The position numbers were made by a program, and so were the translations under genes. From positions 62,656 through 126,655 of the forward strand of contig NZ_LMSJ01000020.1 of NCBI RefSeq assembly GCF_001428105.1: a DNA stretch of 64,000 nucleotides, in the 5' to 3' direction. Below the pieces are notes generated by a model. It worked only from the letters and a program-made list of their open reading frames with translations. It did not search any database and was not told the DNA's origin. This document shows, piece by piece, positions 17,589-25,684 of the stretch (within the stretch, counting starts at the first letter, position 1; the number at the start of each line of letters is the position of its first letter). This DNA comes from Paenibacillus sp. Soil766. GTDB lineage: Bacteria > Bacillota > Bacilli > Paenibacillales > NBRC-103111.

Positions 17589-17924
17589 CTATGCAGGACC
17601 TGCGAGGTACGTTAGCCCATAGGAGAGCCAGACGAAATGATACACATTGACGGCTGCATAAACGATAACGGTGAGGGTTAAGCAGGGCTGGACCCAAAGT
17701 TTCTGACGAATATAGGGATAGATGAGCATTAATGCGAGAGGGAGTATAAGCTTTACGAGATAATACGCGATGATGTGCCATTCGTAGAGATGGCGGATGA
17801 ACGGATTAGCCTCTTGAATGAGGGCTAGCTGCAAGCCGATATCGGTGAATAGCGCGTCGAAAAAGCAGAGAATGAGCAGTAATACCAGCAGTTTGCTCTT
17901 AAACATGAATCGAAAAACAAGCAT
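17589..17924 (-). CDS. Small membrane protein, DUF5658-like
   Basis: Membrane protein of 111 residues with three to four hydrophobic helices (about 10-30, 48-66, 80-105). The pattern 'FFDALFTDIGLQLALIQEANPF' matches the family often labelled DUF5658, where an Asp/Thr-containing first helix is followed by an 'EANP' loop. Function unknown. I place the start at ATG 17924, with GCGAGGAACC immediately upstream; the frame is open to 18026 but that extension has no ribosome site and unusual composition. Confidence 0.75.
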   Translation of the reverse strand: MLVFRFMFKSKLLVLLLILCFFDALFTDIGLQLALIQEANPFIRHLYEWHIIAYYLVKLILPLALMLIYPYIRQKLWVQPCLTLTVIVYAAVNVYHFVWLSYGLTYLAGPA

Positions 17925-18059
17925 ACGGTTCCTCGCTTTCCGTGGCTTCTTTCGGATGCTTTCACGAGCATCGGGCAGGTCAGAGGTGATGAGGACGAAT
18001 CTCGCCCTTGATACATAATGTATCATTGAGAATGCAGTTTGTCCAGTTCACAGCCCTGT

Positions 18060-18102
18060 AAAAGAAAATCCCCCTGCGATCCGATACAGATCAAGGGGGA
18101 TT
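18060..18102 (-). terminator. Terminator of the tRNA-Lys gene
   Basis: AATCCCCCT pairs with AGGGGGATT. On the minus strand it is directly downstream of the tRNA and trailed by TTCTTTTAC. Confidence 0.8.
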
Positions 18103-18107
18103 CATTA

Positions 18108-18179
18108 TAGGCCCGGTGGGGGTCGAACCCACAACCTACCGGTTAAGAGCCGGTTGCTCTGCCATTGAGCTACGGACCT
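18108..18179 (-). tRNA. tRNA-Lys (anticodon CTT)
   Basis: A complete 72-nt cloverleaf on the minus strand: acceptor AGGTCCG / CGGGCCT, D stem GCTC/GAGC with a GG-containing loop, anticodon stem ACCGG/CCGGT with loop CTCTTAA (anticodon CTT, reads AAG), variable AGGTT, T arm GTGGG-TTCGACC-CCCAC, discriminator A. CCA is not encoded. It stands alone with its own terminator. Confidence 0.95.
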
Positions 18180-18267
18180 AAGATTTACTAATTGTAACAC
18201 GCTGCGTTAGATAGGGTCAATCTATTTTCCCAGAGTCTGCCACTTAATGTGCCCCCCCGGCTACTTG

Positions 18268-18314
18268 AGCAAATAAAGAGCTTACCCCACACCAATGGGA
18301 TAAGCTCTTTAAGA
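18268..18314 (-). terminator. Terminator of the ABC-F gene
   Basis: AAAGAGCTTA / TAAGCTCTTT stem, then ATTTG on the minus strand. Confidence 0.7.
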
Positions 18315-18324
18315 TACGTGTGGT

Positions 18325-19881
18325 TTAGAATACTTTCGTCGTCCACGACTCACAGTTCCAAGTCTCTGTCACAACATCGCGGTAGAAGTCGGGTTCATGG
18401 GAGATCAGAATGATGCTGCCTTTGTACGCTTTCAGTGCACGCTTCAGTTCTTCCTTCGCATCGACGTCCAAATGATTCGTCGGCTCATCGAGTACGAGCA
18501 GGTTGGTTTCACGGTTGATCAGCTTACATAAGCGGACCTTCGCTTTCTCACCACCGCTGAGCACAACAATCTTACTTTCGATATGCTTGGTCGTTAGGCC
18601 ACAACGGGCTAGCGCCGCGCGAACCTCGAATTGATTGAGTGAAGGGAATTCGTTCCACACTTCATCAATACACGTATTGTTGTTGGATTCCTTAATTTCC
18701 TGTTGGAAGTAGCCGACTTGCTGGTTCTCGCCTTTATGCACGGAACCTGACAATGCAGGAATTTCGCCTAAAATACTGCGCAGCAACGTCGTCTTACCGA
18801 TACCATTGGCACCGACGAGGGCAATTTTCTGACCGCGCTCCATGCGTAGGTTAAGGGGACGGGATAATGGTGAATCGTAACCGATAACCAGATCTGTCGC
18901 TTCAAAGATCAGCTTGCCTGCCGTACGTCCTTCTTTGAAGTTGAACTGCGGCTTCGGTTTCTCTTTGGCAATCTCAATGACTTCCATCTTGTCGAGCTTC
19001 TTCTGTCTGGACATTGCCATATTACGTGTGGCCACACTCGCTTTGTTACGTTGAACGAAATCTTTCAACTCAGAAATTTCCTGCTGTTGGCGCTTGTATG
19101 CGGACTCCAGCTGGGACTTTCTCATTTCGTGAACTTCTAGGAAATGATCGTAGTCCCCAACATAGCGGTTCAGTGCTTGATTCTCCATATGGTAGATCAA
19201 GTTGATTACGCTGTTCAGGAACGGAATGTCATGGGAGATGAGGATGAAGGCATTCTCATAATCGTTCAAATAACGCTTCAACCATTCGATATGCTGCTCA
19301 TCCAAATAGTTCGTAGGCTCATCGAGGAGCAGGATGTCTGGCTTTTCCAAAAGAAGCTTCGCCAGCAACACCTTCGTACGCTGCCCGCCGCTCAAATCGT
19401 TCACGTCTTTATCTAAGCCGATATCTGTCAGACCCAGACCTCGGGCCGTTTCTTCGATTTTGGCATCGATCATGTAGAAATCTTGATTCGTTAGTGTATC
19501 TTGAATCGTTCCTACATCCTCGAGCAAACGCTCCAGCTCTTCAGGCGAAACGTCGCCCATGCGGCCATACATATCGTTCATTTCTTGTTCCATATCGAAT
19601 AGATACTGGAAAGCGCCTTTCAACACGTCGCGCATCGTCATGCCTTTGCTAAGTACCGCATGTTGATCGAGGTAACCAACGCGCATGCGCTTGGACCATT
19701 CGACTTTCCCATCGTCCGGCTGCAGCTTACCGGTAATGATGTTCATGAAGGTAGATTTCCCTTCACCATTTGCGCCAATAAGTCCGATGTGCTCGCCTTT
19801 CAACAGGCGGAAAGATACATCGTTGAAGATCGCGCGATCCCCAAATCCGTGACTAAGTCGTTCTACGTTTAATATGCTCAT
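18325..19881 (-). CDS. ABC-F family ATPase (YkpA/YbiT-like)
   Basis: Cytosolic, soluble ABC-F protein, 518 residues, which should bind the ribosome. It has no membrane part. Two nucleotide-binding domains are complete: Walker A GANGEGKST (about 36) and GANGIGKTT (about 355); signatures LSGGQRTKV and LSGGEKAKV; Walker B LLLDEPTNYLD and LVLDEPTNHLD; switch ISHD and ISHE. A charged inter-domain linker with a helical hairpin lies at 240-310. Length and linker suit the YkpA/YbiT branch rather than the known antibiotic-resistance ABC-Fs, but this is by eye. I choose ATG 19881 (MSILNVERL), behind AAAAGG; a GTG three codons earlier is possible. Confidence 0.9.
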   Translation of the reverse strand: MSILNVERLSHGFGDRAIFNDVSFRLLKGEHIGLIGANGEGKSTFMNIITGKLQPDDGKVEWSKRMRVGYLDQHAVLSKGMTMRDVLKGAFQYLFDMEQEMNDMYGRMGDVSPEELERLLEDVGTIQDTLTNQDFYMIDAKIEETARGLGLTDIGLDKDVNDLSGGQRTKVLLAKLLLEKPDILLLDEPTNYLDEQHIEWLKRYLNDYENAFILISHDIPFLNSVINLIYHMENQALNRYVGDYDHFLEVHEMRKSQLESAYKRQQQEISELKDFVQRNKASVATRNMAMSRQKKLDKMEVIEIAKEKPKPQFNFKEGRTAGKLIFEATDLVIGYDSPLSRPLNLRMERGQKIALVGANGIGKTTLLRSILGEIPALSGSVHKGENQQVGYFQQEIKESNNNTCIDEVWNEFPSLNQFEVRAALARCGLTTKHIESKIVVLSGGEKAKVRLCKLINRETNLLVLDEPTNHLDVDAKEELKRALKAYKGSIILISHEPDFYRDVVTETWNCESWTTKVF

Positions 19882-19909
19882 GAATGACACCTTTTCTATT
19901 GAACTTTTT

Positions 19910-19958
19910 TGTTAAACGGATACCGTCTTGTGAAGACGGCACAGCCGTTTATCCCTGG
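19910..19958 (-). promoter_or_regulatory. Leader hairpin upstream of the ABC-F gene
   Basis: In the leader, AAACGG pairs with CCGTTT and encloses CCGTCTT-gtg-AAGACGG. ABC-F genes are often controlled by attenuators, but the U-tract expected of a terminator is absent. Confidence 0.35.
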
Positions 19959-20023
19959 CTTCTTACATTTTATTATAAACGATAGGGGGCAAACAACTCC
20001 CCCAGGCCAATAAAAAAAGGAAA

Positions 20024-20767
20024 TTAAGCTTCATCCATCAGGATATGCCCATAGCCTGGCTCTATTTCGACGAAGCCAGCCATATGGCGCATCTGGCAGG
20101 TGATCGGTTTATTTTGACCCATTAGGATCATATTCTGCAGATCGCGGCGTCCCTCGGAGGGGAGGGCGTAAGCTTTAACGTAGTTAAATACTTCGCTAAG
20201 CGTTGTGTGAATGGCTGTGAGAAGCGGGTCGTGCGCACCTTTCCCCGTTAGGTTCAGAAGAATAGCGCCTTCGGCGTCGAGTTTTTCTTGAACGATTTGG
20301 AAAAAGGTTAATGACGTTAACGGCAGCGGTGTGCCCTTCTCGGTAAAAGCATCGACAAGAATATAATCGTAGGTGTCTGGAGGCTCATTGGTCAGGAGCT
20401 GTCTGCCATCACCGATGTGCACATTGTCCTGATTGTAGCCGAAGTAGCGCCTGCTCAGCGCCACGACATGTTCATCCAACTCGGCAACGGTGAAACGTTT
20501 CTCTTTCAGGTGGGAAGCGATCGTGCCGATCCCGTGACCGATGAGGAATACACGCTCAAAGCTGGGGGAATTAACCTGCATGAGATGAATCATAGCTCTT
20601 GGATATTCGAAAAGTATACGATCAGGGCGCTCCAAATCCATCGCACCTTGCATGGCCTGATTGGAAAACTCCAAAATGCGGAAGATCCCTTTTTCATCTG
20701 AAAAGGTGTCGGTGTCGTAAATTGAAATGTCATGGTGGGCGGTTAGTTCCTTGTATAGCACGTTCAA
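20024..20767 (-). CDS. Spermidine-synthase-like methyltransferase-fold protein
   Basis: Cytosolic protein of 247 residues with the Rossmann core of the spermidine/spermine synthase family: 'VFLIGHGIGTIASHL' (glycine loop, near 75), 'VAELDEHVVALSRRYF' (acidic residue that holds the nucleoside ribose), 'IGDGRQLL' and 'YDYILVDAF'. The N-terminal part 'ILEFSNQAMQGAMDL' corresponds to the family's substrate-side beta domain, but the canonical polyamine-site residues are not all evident, so the true substrate is open. The start is ATG 20767. It is monocistronic, ending just before the ABC-F leader. Confidence 0.8.
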   Translation of the reverse strand: MNVLYKELTAHHDISIYDTDTFSDEKGIFRILEFSNQAMQGAMDLERPDRILFEYPRAMIHLMQVNSPSFERVFLIGHGIGTIASHLKEKRFTVAELDEHVVALSRRYFGYNQDNVHIGDGRQLLTNEPPDTYDYILVDAFTEKGTPLPLTSLTFFQIVQEKLDAEGAILLNLTGKGAHDPLLTAIHTTLSEVFNYVKAYALPSEGRRDLQNMILMGQNKPITCQMRHMAGFVEIEPGYGHILMDEA

Positions 20768-20882
20768 CGATCCGGTCTCCTTCGATACTAAGTATAAGTA
20801 TGTGGACAGTATATCATAGCGAAGTTAATTGCGTAGCAGACATAGGGAATCGATTGCCAGGGCGATTGATTGTGTGAAAGCT

Positions 20883-20942
20883 ATGACAAGTCATTATGGT
20901 ATTCATGACAAGTCATTATGAAATTCGTGACGGTTCACTGTG
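20883..20942. repeat. Three 16-bp iterons, 22-bp period, upstream of the GH44 gene
   Basis: ATGACAAGTCATTATG at 20883 and again at 20905; a degenerate third copy GTGACGGTTCACTGTG at 20927. Each contains the small palindrome TGAC-AA-GTCA. The spacing of about two helical turns suits cooperative binding of a regulator. They lie in the 370-bp interval between the divergent synthase-like and GH44 genes. Confidence 0.8.
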
Positions 20943-20972
20943 GTTTATATGCATCCAAAGGTTGAGAAGAGC

Positions 20973-20998
20973 GTCGCACACAGCGACGCTTTTCCCTG
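20973..20998 (+). terminator. Hairpin resembling a terminator in the GH44 leader interval
   Basis: AGCGTCG pairs with CGACGCT over CACACAG, followed by TTTCCC. Could end a short leader transcript. Confidence 0.5.
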
Positions 20999-21052
20999 TA
21001 TTTCACCTGACGAAGTCATAAATGTTCATGACCTGGTCAGGTGAAATACAGG
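20995..21052. repeat. Long perfect inverted repeat, 17-bp arms
   Basis: CCTGTATTTCACCTGAC (20995-21011) and its exact complement (21036-21052) enclose 24 nt that also hold TCAT/ATGA. Beyond it nothing but the GH44 ribosome site is recognised. Confidence 0.85.
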
Positions 21053-21137
21053 AAGTAAGTCCCTATCCTATGCCTTGCGTTATTGCTGATAATGAATGGG
21101 ATTAGCGCAATGTTATCCAAGACGAGGAGGTAGTAAG

Positions 21138-24100
21138 GTGAAACAAGGTAGATTTAAAAAGGCTGCTGCTGTGAGGCTGGCTTTGGCTATAGCGCTTGTT
21201 TGGACCGGATCAAGTTCAGGGGCGGACATAGGGAGGCTGTCAACGGCAAATGCCGCAGGGACGCCGGCGACATTAACGGTATATGACGATAAGCTGGGGA
21301 GTTCCTTCGCTGATTACAGCTGGGCGGGCCATAGCTTAAAGGAGAAAAAGACGGTCCACACGGGCAGTCAGGCTATTCGTATGAAACCAAATCATGACGA
21401 CGGGCTGTATTTGTATAATGACCGTATTATTCAAGTGTCTGATTTCCCCGTGTTGGAATTGTGGTTGAACGGCGGGAGTGCAGGCGGCCAGAAGCTAGAG
21501 CTTGTCTTCAATGCTGGCGGGGAACAAGTGGCTTCCATTCCTTTGAACGAAACACTTTTTGGGGCAGGGACATGGCAGAAGGCAACCCTCGATCTAGGTA
21601 AGCTGAACATTCCGAATGGCATATGGGATGGCCTTCTCATTCGTGGTACGACAGAGGGACAGCAGCCGGAGGTATACATCGATGATATTGCCTTAACAGG
21701 TCGTGTCTCGGAGCCGGAGGATACAGCTGTTCTCACCGGTATTTCAGTAACGCCGTCCCGTCTGAATTTGCTAACGGGGCAAACAGGGAATCTCGCGGTT
21801 AACGCAGCGTATTCCAACGGTACTTCGGCTCCTTTGACACAAGGGGCAGTCTGGAGCTCATCGGACCCTACCGTGGCATCGGTGGCTAACGGCACGGTTA
21901 GCGCGCTAAAAGCCGGCTCTGCGGTGCTATCTGCGGTATATGGCACAGCTCGCGCAGAGGCAACAGTACGGATCTCAGAGATCGCGCCACCTCCTGTTCA
22001 AGATGGCCAAGCGGCAATGACCATTTATGAAGAAGGGCTGAATGACATGTTTCAGGATTACAGCTGGGCACCGCATAGCCTGAACGATGCTTCTGTTGTT
22101 CACACGGGAACTCAAGCGATCTCCTTCAACCCAAGCGGTCAAGGAGGCTTGTACCTGTATAAGGGGGATGGAGCGGTTCAGGTGAAGGATTACGACCGTC
22201 TCGAATTCTGGATTAATGGAGGAGACTCGGGTGCACAGCAGTTGGAACTGGTGTTTAACGCTGGTGGTCAAGCTGGAGCAAGGGTAAATATCGGAAGTCT
22301 GATCGAAGGAGGCAAGATTCCGGCTAGTGGGTGGACGAAGGTCCAGATTCAGCTGCCAGAACTTCAAATCAAGGATCAGTTATTCGATGGTTTGCTATTT
22401 AGCGGCTTAAGTGAAGGTGAGCAAGGTACCGTATATCTCGATGATATTCGCTTGCTAGAGAAGTATGTCGCGCCTCCCGCATTGGTGGAAGGCGTTCTAT
22501 CTCAATACGGAATGGTGCTAGCTCCTGGCGACAGTGCGAAGCTTACCTACGAGGCACGTTATTCTAATGACACAAGTGCTGTTGTGAGTGACCAAGCGAC
22601 ATGGACTACGAGTGATCCTGGTGTCATCACCGTAGACAAAGGTGTTTTGAAGGCTGCAGGAAGCGGCTTGGCGAAGATAACGGCTGTTTATGGCACAGCA
22701 TCAGCTTCCATGTACGTACAGGTCGTTCCAGTCACACCTGAGGCGATATATCAGGACGGATTGGCGGAGGGCTACAATACGTGGAGTTGGGGAACGAACA
22801 ATTTCGACAACGTGCAGCCGACGGCTTCAGGAACGAAGTCCATTTCCTTTTTAGCCCAAGGGTATGACGGTATTTGGTTGCATCGCAACATGAAGATGGA
22901 TCTCGATCATTACTATGGTTTAACGTTGAAGGTTCACGGCGGCTCCGTCGGTGGACAGAAGCTGCATGTGAACTTGATGGACAATCGAAATTTCGTCGGG
23001 GAGCTGGATCTTGACAGCGTACTGCCAGAAGGCGTTCCGGCGAATCAATGGACAGAAGTGAAGTTGAAATTTGCTGATCTGGGTATCCGTGAGCTAACGT
23101 TCGATGGCGTTGTCGTATCGGCATGGGGCGAGCATGATCAAGGCATGGTTTACTTCGATGACATCAGCATGCTGAAGACGACATCGATCGTTAGCTTGCC
23201 TGATCCAGAGCTTCCATCCGTCGGAGTCACGATAGACTCAACGAAAGGGCGTCGCGCTTTAAACCCTGGTATCTTTGGTGTTAATTTCGAGGATGCCCCT
23301 TGGGAAGGCCATTCCACGATGAATGTGCCAGTTAAACGCTGGGGTGGGAATGCAATGACCCGCTATAACTGGGAGATTGATACGACCAACCGTGGTGGTG
23401 ACTGGTACTTCCTGAACATCGCCAATGATAACGCGGAACCGTCGAAGCTGCCGAACGGTTCCTTGTCCGACCGCTTCATTCAGGATTCCATCAACACCGG
23501 AACAGAGGTCTTACTCCAGGTGCCGACGATTGGTTGGACACCGAAGAGCCGAGATACGAGCTGGAGCTTTTCAATAAATAAGTATGGTCAGCAGCAAGGG
23601 AACGAGTGTGATTGGCACGAAGCTTGGTGCCGCAAAGATGCCGGAAATGGGAGAAATAAGGATGGCAGTTATTTGACCGGTAACGATCCTAGGGATGCTT
23701 CCAAGCAGGTCAGCTATGATTTCGTGAAGCGATGGGTCCAACATCTCCAGCAACGCTTCGGTACTTATGTGCATAACTATGCGCTCGATAATGAGCCTAT
23801 GCTGTGGCCGCATTCCCATTGGGATGTTCACCCGCAAATGACCACTTATGATGAGGTTTGGAATTATACGCAAGGCTATGCTCAGGCGATCAAACAAGCA
23901 GATCCTGAGGCCAATATCTTCGGTCCGGTTCCATGGGGCTGGTGTGAGTATTTCTACTCGGCGAAAGATGGTTGTTCGCCTGGCAAGGATATGGAGGATC
24001 ATAACAACAAGCCTTATTTGGAGTGGTTTTTGGGCAAAGTGGAGGACTATCGTTTGCAAACTGGTCAACGATTGGTTGACACGCTTGATATTCATTATTA

Positions 24101-24755
24101 CCCGGCTGAAAATAACGTTGCGTTCTCAAGCGATGAATCCAAGCTGATGAGAAAGCGTCGCTTTGACTCCTTGAAGTCATTGTATGATCCGAATTTCACC
24201 GATCCGTCTTCATGGATTCAAGAACCCGTGAACCTGATACCACGGATGCATGAACTCATTGCGAATAACTCGCCGGGGATGAAGCTTTCTATCTCCGAAT
24301 ATAACTTCGGAGACGGAACAGGTATTGGCAGCGGACTTGCGCAAGCAGAGGTGCTTGCCTTATTCGCCCGCGAAGGCGTCGACTATGCGATGCGCTGGGG
24401 TGCGCTTCTGGGCAATACGCCACTAGAGGACGCGTTCAAGTTGTACTTGGATTATGACGGTCAAGGCAGCCGCATTGAAGGTGAAGTTGTCAGTGCAGTG
24501 AGCTCTAACTTGAATACGATAGGCGCTTATACGATTGTATCGCCACAAGGCAAGCAGTACGTGCTGCTGTTCAATAAGGATACAGCCCCGCGTGAAGCCA
24601 AGCTACAGTCGGATCTATCGCTGAATGCAGCAGCATCTGTCTACCGGTTTGATGCACAGAAGCGTCTTGCCCCAGCAGGAACTGTTCAAGGAACAGAGCA
24701 AGGTCTCTCAGTAAAGCTGCCGGCAATGTCGGCAACATTAATTGTCATACCGTAA
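21138..24755 (+). CDS. Secreted glycoside hydrolase family 44 (endoglucanase/xyloglucanase) with three jelly-roll-like modules
   Basis: Secreted beta-glucan hydrolase, 1205 residues. The signal peptide is about 1-37. Then come three similar modules of about 150 residues (around 45-195, 285-440, 535-685), each with a 'DYSW..HS' or 'WSWG' start and 'VYIDDI/VYFDDI' end, probably carbohydrate-binding or galactose-binding-like folds; Ig-like (Big_2) domains lie between them ('ILTGISVTPSRLNLLTGQ', 'VWSSSDPTVASV'). The GH44 catalytic domain occupies about 700-1205 ('NPGIFGVNFEDAPWEG', 'KRWGGNAMTRYNW'). The acid/base is Glu886 in LDNEP and the nucleophile Glu1054 in SEYNFG. The start is GTG 21138, directly behind GAGGAGGTAG. 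It is followed by the small gene at 24778 after 22 bp. Confidence 0.92.
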   Translation: MKQGRFKKAAAVRLALAIALVWTGSSSGADIGRLSTANAAGTPATLTVYDDKLGSSFADYSWAGHSLKEKKTVHTGSQAIRMKPNHDDGLYLYNDRIIQVSDFPVLELWLNGGSAGGQKLELVFNAGGEQVASIPLNETLFGAGTWQKATLDLGKLNIPNGIWDGLLIRGTTEGQQPEVYIDDIALTGRVSEPEDTAVLTGISVTPSRLNLLTGQTGNLAVNAAYSNGTSAPLTQGAVWSSSDPTVASVANGTVSALKAGSAVLSAVYGTARAEATVRISEIAPPPVQDGQAAMTIYEEGLNDMFQDYSWAPHSLNDASVVHTGTQAISFNPSGQGGLYLYKGDGAVQVKDYDRLEFWINGGDSGAQQLELVFNAGGQAGARVNIGSLIEGGKIPASGWTKVQIQLPELQIKDQLFDGLLFSGLSEGEQGTVYLDDIRLLEKYVAPPALVEGVLSQYGMVLAPGDSAKLTYEARYSNDTSAVVSDQATWTTSDPGVITVDKGVLKAAGSGLAKITAVYGTASASMYVQVVPVTPEAIYQDGLAEGYNTWSWGTNNFDNVQPTASGTKSISFLAQGYDGIWLHRNMKMDLDHYYGLTLKVHGGSVGGQKLHVNLMDNRNFVGELDLDSVLPEGVPANQWTEVKLKFADLGIRELTFDGVVVSAWGEHDQGMVYFDDISMLKTTSIVSLPDPELPSVGVTIDSTKGRRALNPGIFGVNFEDAPWEGHSTMNVPVKRWGGNAMTRYNWEIDTTNRGGDWYFLNIANDNAEPSKLPNGSLSDRFIQDSINTGTEVLLQVPTIGWTPKSRDTSWSFSINKYGQQQGNECDWHEAWCRKDAGNGRNKDGSYLTGNDPRDASKQVSYDFVKRWVQHLQQRFGTYVHNYALDNEPMLWPHSHWDVHPQMTTYDEVWNYTQGYAQAIKQADPEANIFGPVPWGWCEYFYSAKDGCSPGKDMEDHNNKPYLEWFLGKVEDYRLQTGQRLVDTLDIHYYPAENNVAFSSDESKLMRKRRFDSLKSLYDPNFTDPSSWIQEPVNLIPRMHELIANNSPGMKLSISEYNFGDGTGIGSGLAQAEVLALFAREGVDYAMRWGALLGNTPLEDAFKLYLDYDGQGSRIEGEVVSAVSSNLNTIGAYTIVSPQGKQYVLLFNKDTAPREAKLQSDLSLNAAASVYRFDAQKRLAPAGTVQGTEQGLSVKLPAMSATLIVIP

Positions 24756-24777
24756 ACTAGCGAAGGAGGAACCATAG

Positions 24778-25497
24778 ATGAATAAACGTTTGCGAAACAA
24801 AGGAATCGTCATCTCCACACTAGCCGTTATGTTCACTCTCTTTTTGACGCAGCAGAGTTTAGGGGCAGGTTCATTAACGGAAATTAAGGTTTTTATGAAC
24901 ACAGGTATTAAGATTATGTTGAACGGTAAGCCCTTTGAACCTATAGACAAGGATGATGGCACGAAGCTTGTACCGATCACGTACAGAGGTTCAACTTATC
25001 TACCGATGCGGGCAGTAGCCGAAGCTGCAGGGATACAAGTGACTTGGGACGCTCAAACCGAAACGGCCTATTTGGGTGAAGTTGGCGGTAATGTGACTCA
25101 GAATTCGATCAGCTACATCAAAGCATCACCGGAATTTGTCTACAATGGGAATATCACGTATCGCTTAGCAAGCAGAACACCAGAGGAGTTAACAATAGCT
25201 GACGGAACTACACTGAACTATGGGTATGTGACGGGAGGCAGTCGTTCGGTCAATTTGGAGGTCACTACAGATTTCCAATACGATAAATTTAAAGCTAAAA
25301 TATGGGCGTCAGATACCCTGACTAGCGATGATTTGCAGGTAAAGATCGTGGATGAAAATAATGTGACTGTGAAGGAAATGAAAGTAAAGTCAGGTAAAAT
25401 CACAGAGTTGGAGCTAGGTGTCAAAGATACGAAGGCCCTTCGGATCTATGTGCAAGGGGATAGAAGCATTGTTGGTGAGCCGATGTTAGGGAAATAA
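24778..25497 (+). CDS. Secreted protein with copper-amine-oxidase N-terminal-like (stalk) domain
   Basis: 239 residues, with a signal peptide ending near residue 31 (QQSLGAGS). Residues 40-105 form the Cu_amine_oxidN1-type stalk domain common in Paenibacillus exoproteins: 'IKIMLNGKPFEPIDKDDGTK', 'TYLPMRAVAEAAGIQVTWD'. This domain does not bind copper by itself. The remainder (110-239) looks like a beta-rich module with no recognised family. The start is ATG 24778, with GAAGGAGGAACC upstream. It is co-transcribed with the GH44 gene and closed by the terminator at 25529, which suggests a wall- or enzyme-associated accessory role. Confidence 0.85.
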   Translation: MNKRLRNKGIVISTLAVMFTLFLTQQSLGAGSLTEIKVFMNTGIKIMLNGKPFEPIDKDDGTKLVPITYRGSTYLPMRAVAEAAGIQVTWDAQTETAYLGEVGGNVTQNSISYIKASPEFVYNGNITYRLASRTPEELTIADGTTLNYGYVTGGSRSVNLEVTTDFQYDKFKAKIWASDTLTSDDLQVKIVDENNVTVKEMKVKSGKITELELGVKDTKALRIYVQGDRSIVGEPMLGK

Positions 25498-25528
25498 TCA
25501 TTCATTGACGATCCAAGTATGGCTATAG

Positions 25529-25568
25529 AAAAAACCTCCTCAGTCTAATAGGCTAGGAGGTTTTTTCG
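25529..25568 (+). terminator. Terminator of the GH44 operon
   Basis: AAAAAACCTCCT and AGGAGGTTTTTT around a 14-nt loop. Confidence 0.9.
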
Positions 25569-25573
25569 TCTGG

Positions 25574-25642
25574 GTTGTGTTCGATAGGGATGAAGTTGTG
25601 TTCAATCCTCTCATTTTCTTGGGGGGAGGGCTCTTTTATACT
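25574..25642 (+). promoter_or_regulatory. AraC-type operator and promoter of the permease operon
   Basis: GTTGTGTTC at 25574 and 25595, a 21-bp direct repeat, then 33 nt to a TATACT -10 box (25637-25642). The same layout with the same distances occurs at 30923-30991, before the binding-protein gene. Confidence 0.75.
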
Positions 25643-25684
25643 AATGATAGATGAAATTACTATTAGAAAAGGGTGAGCCCCAAT

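Noticed and set aside
18108..18179. tRNA with anticodon TTA or TCT
   Set aside because: Only the CTCTTAA loop framed by ACCGG/CCGGT gives a regular seven-base anticodon loop, with CTT at positions 34-36.
23571..24095. Long open frame on the minus strand inside the GH44 gene
   Set aside because: It is antisense to the catalytic domain, has no ribosome site, and the GH44 residues on the plus strand are intact.
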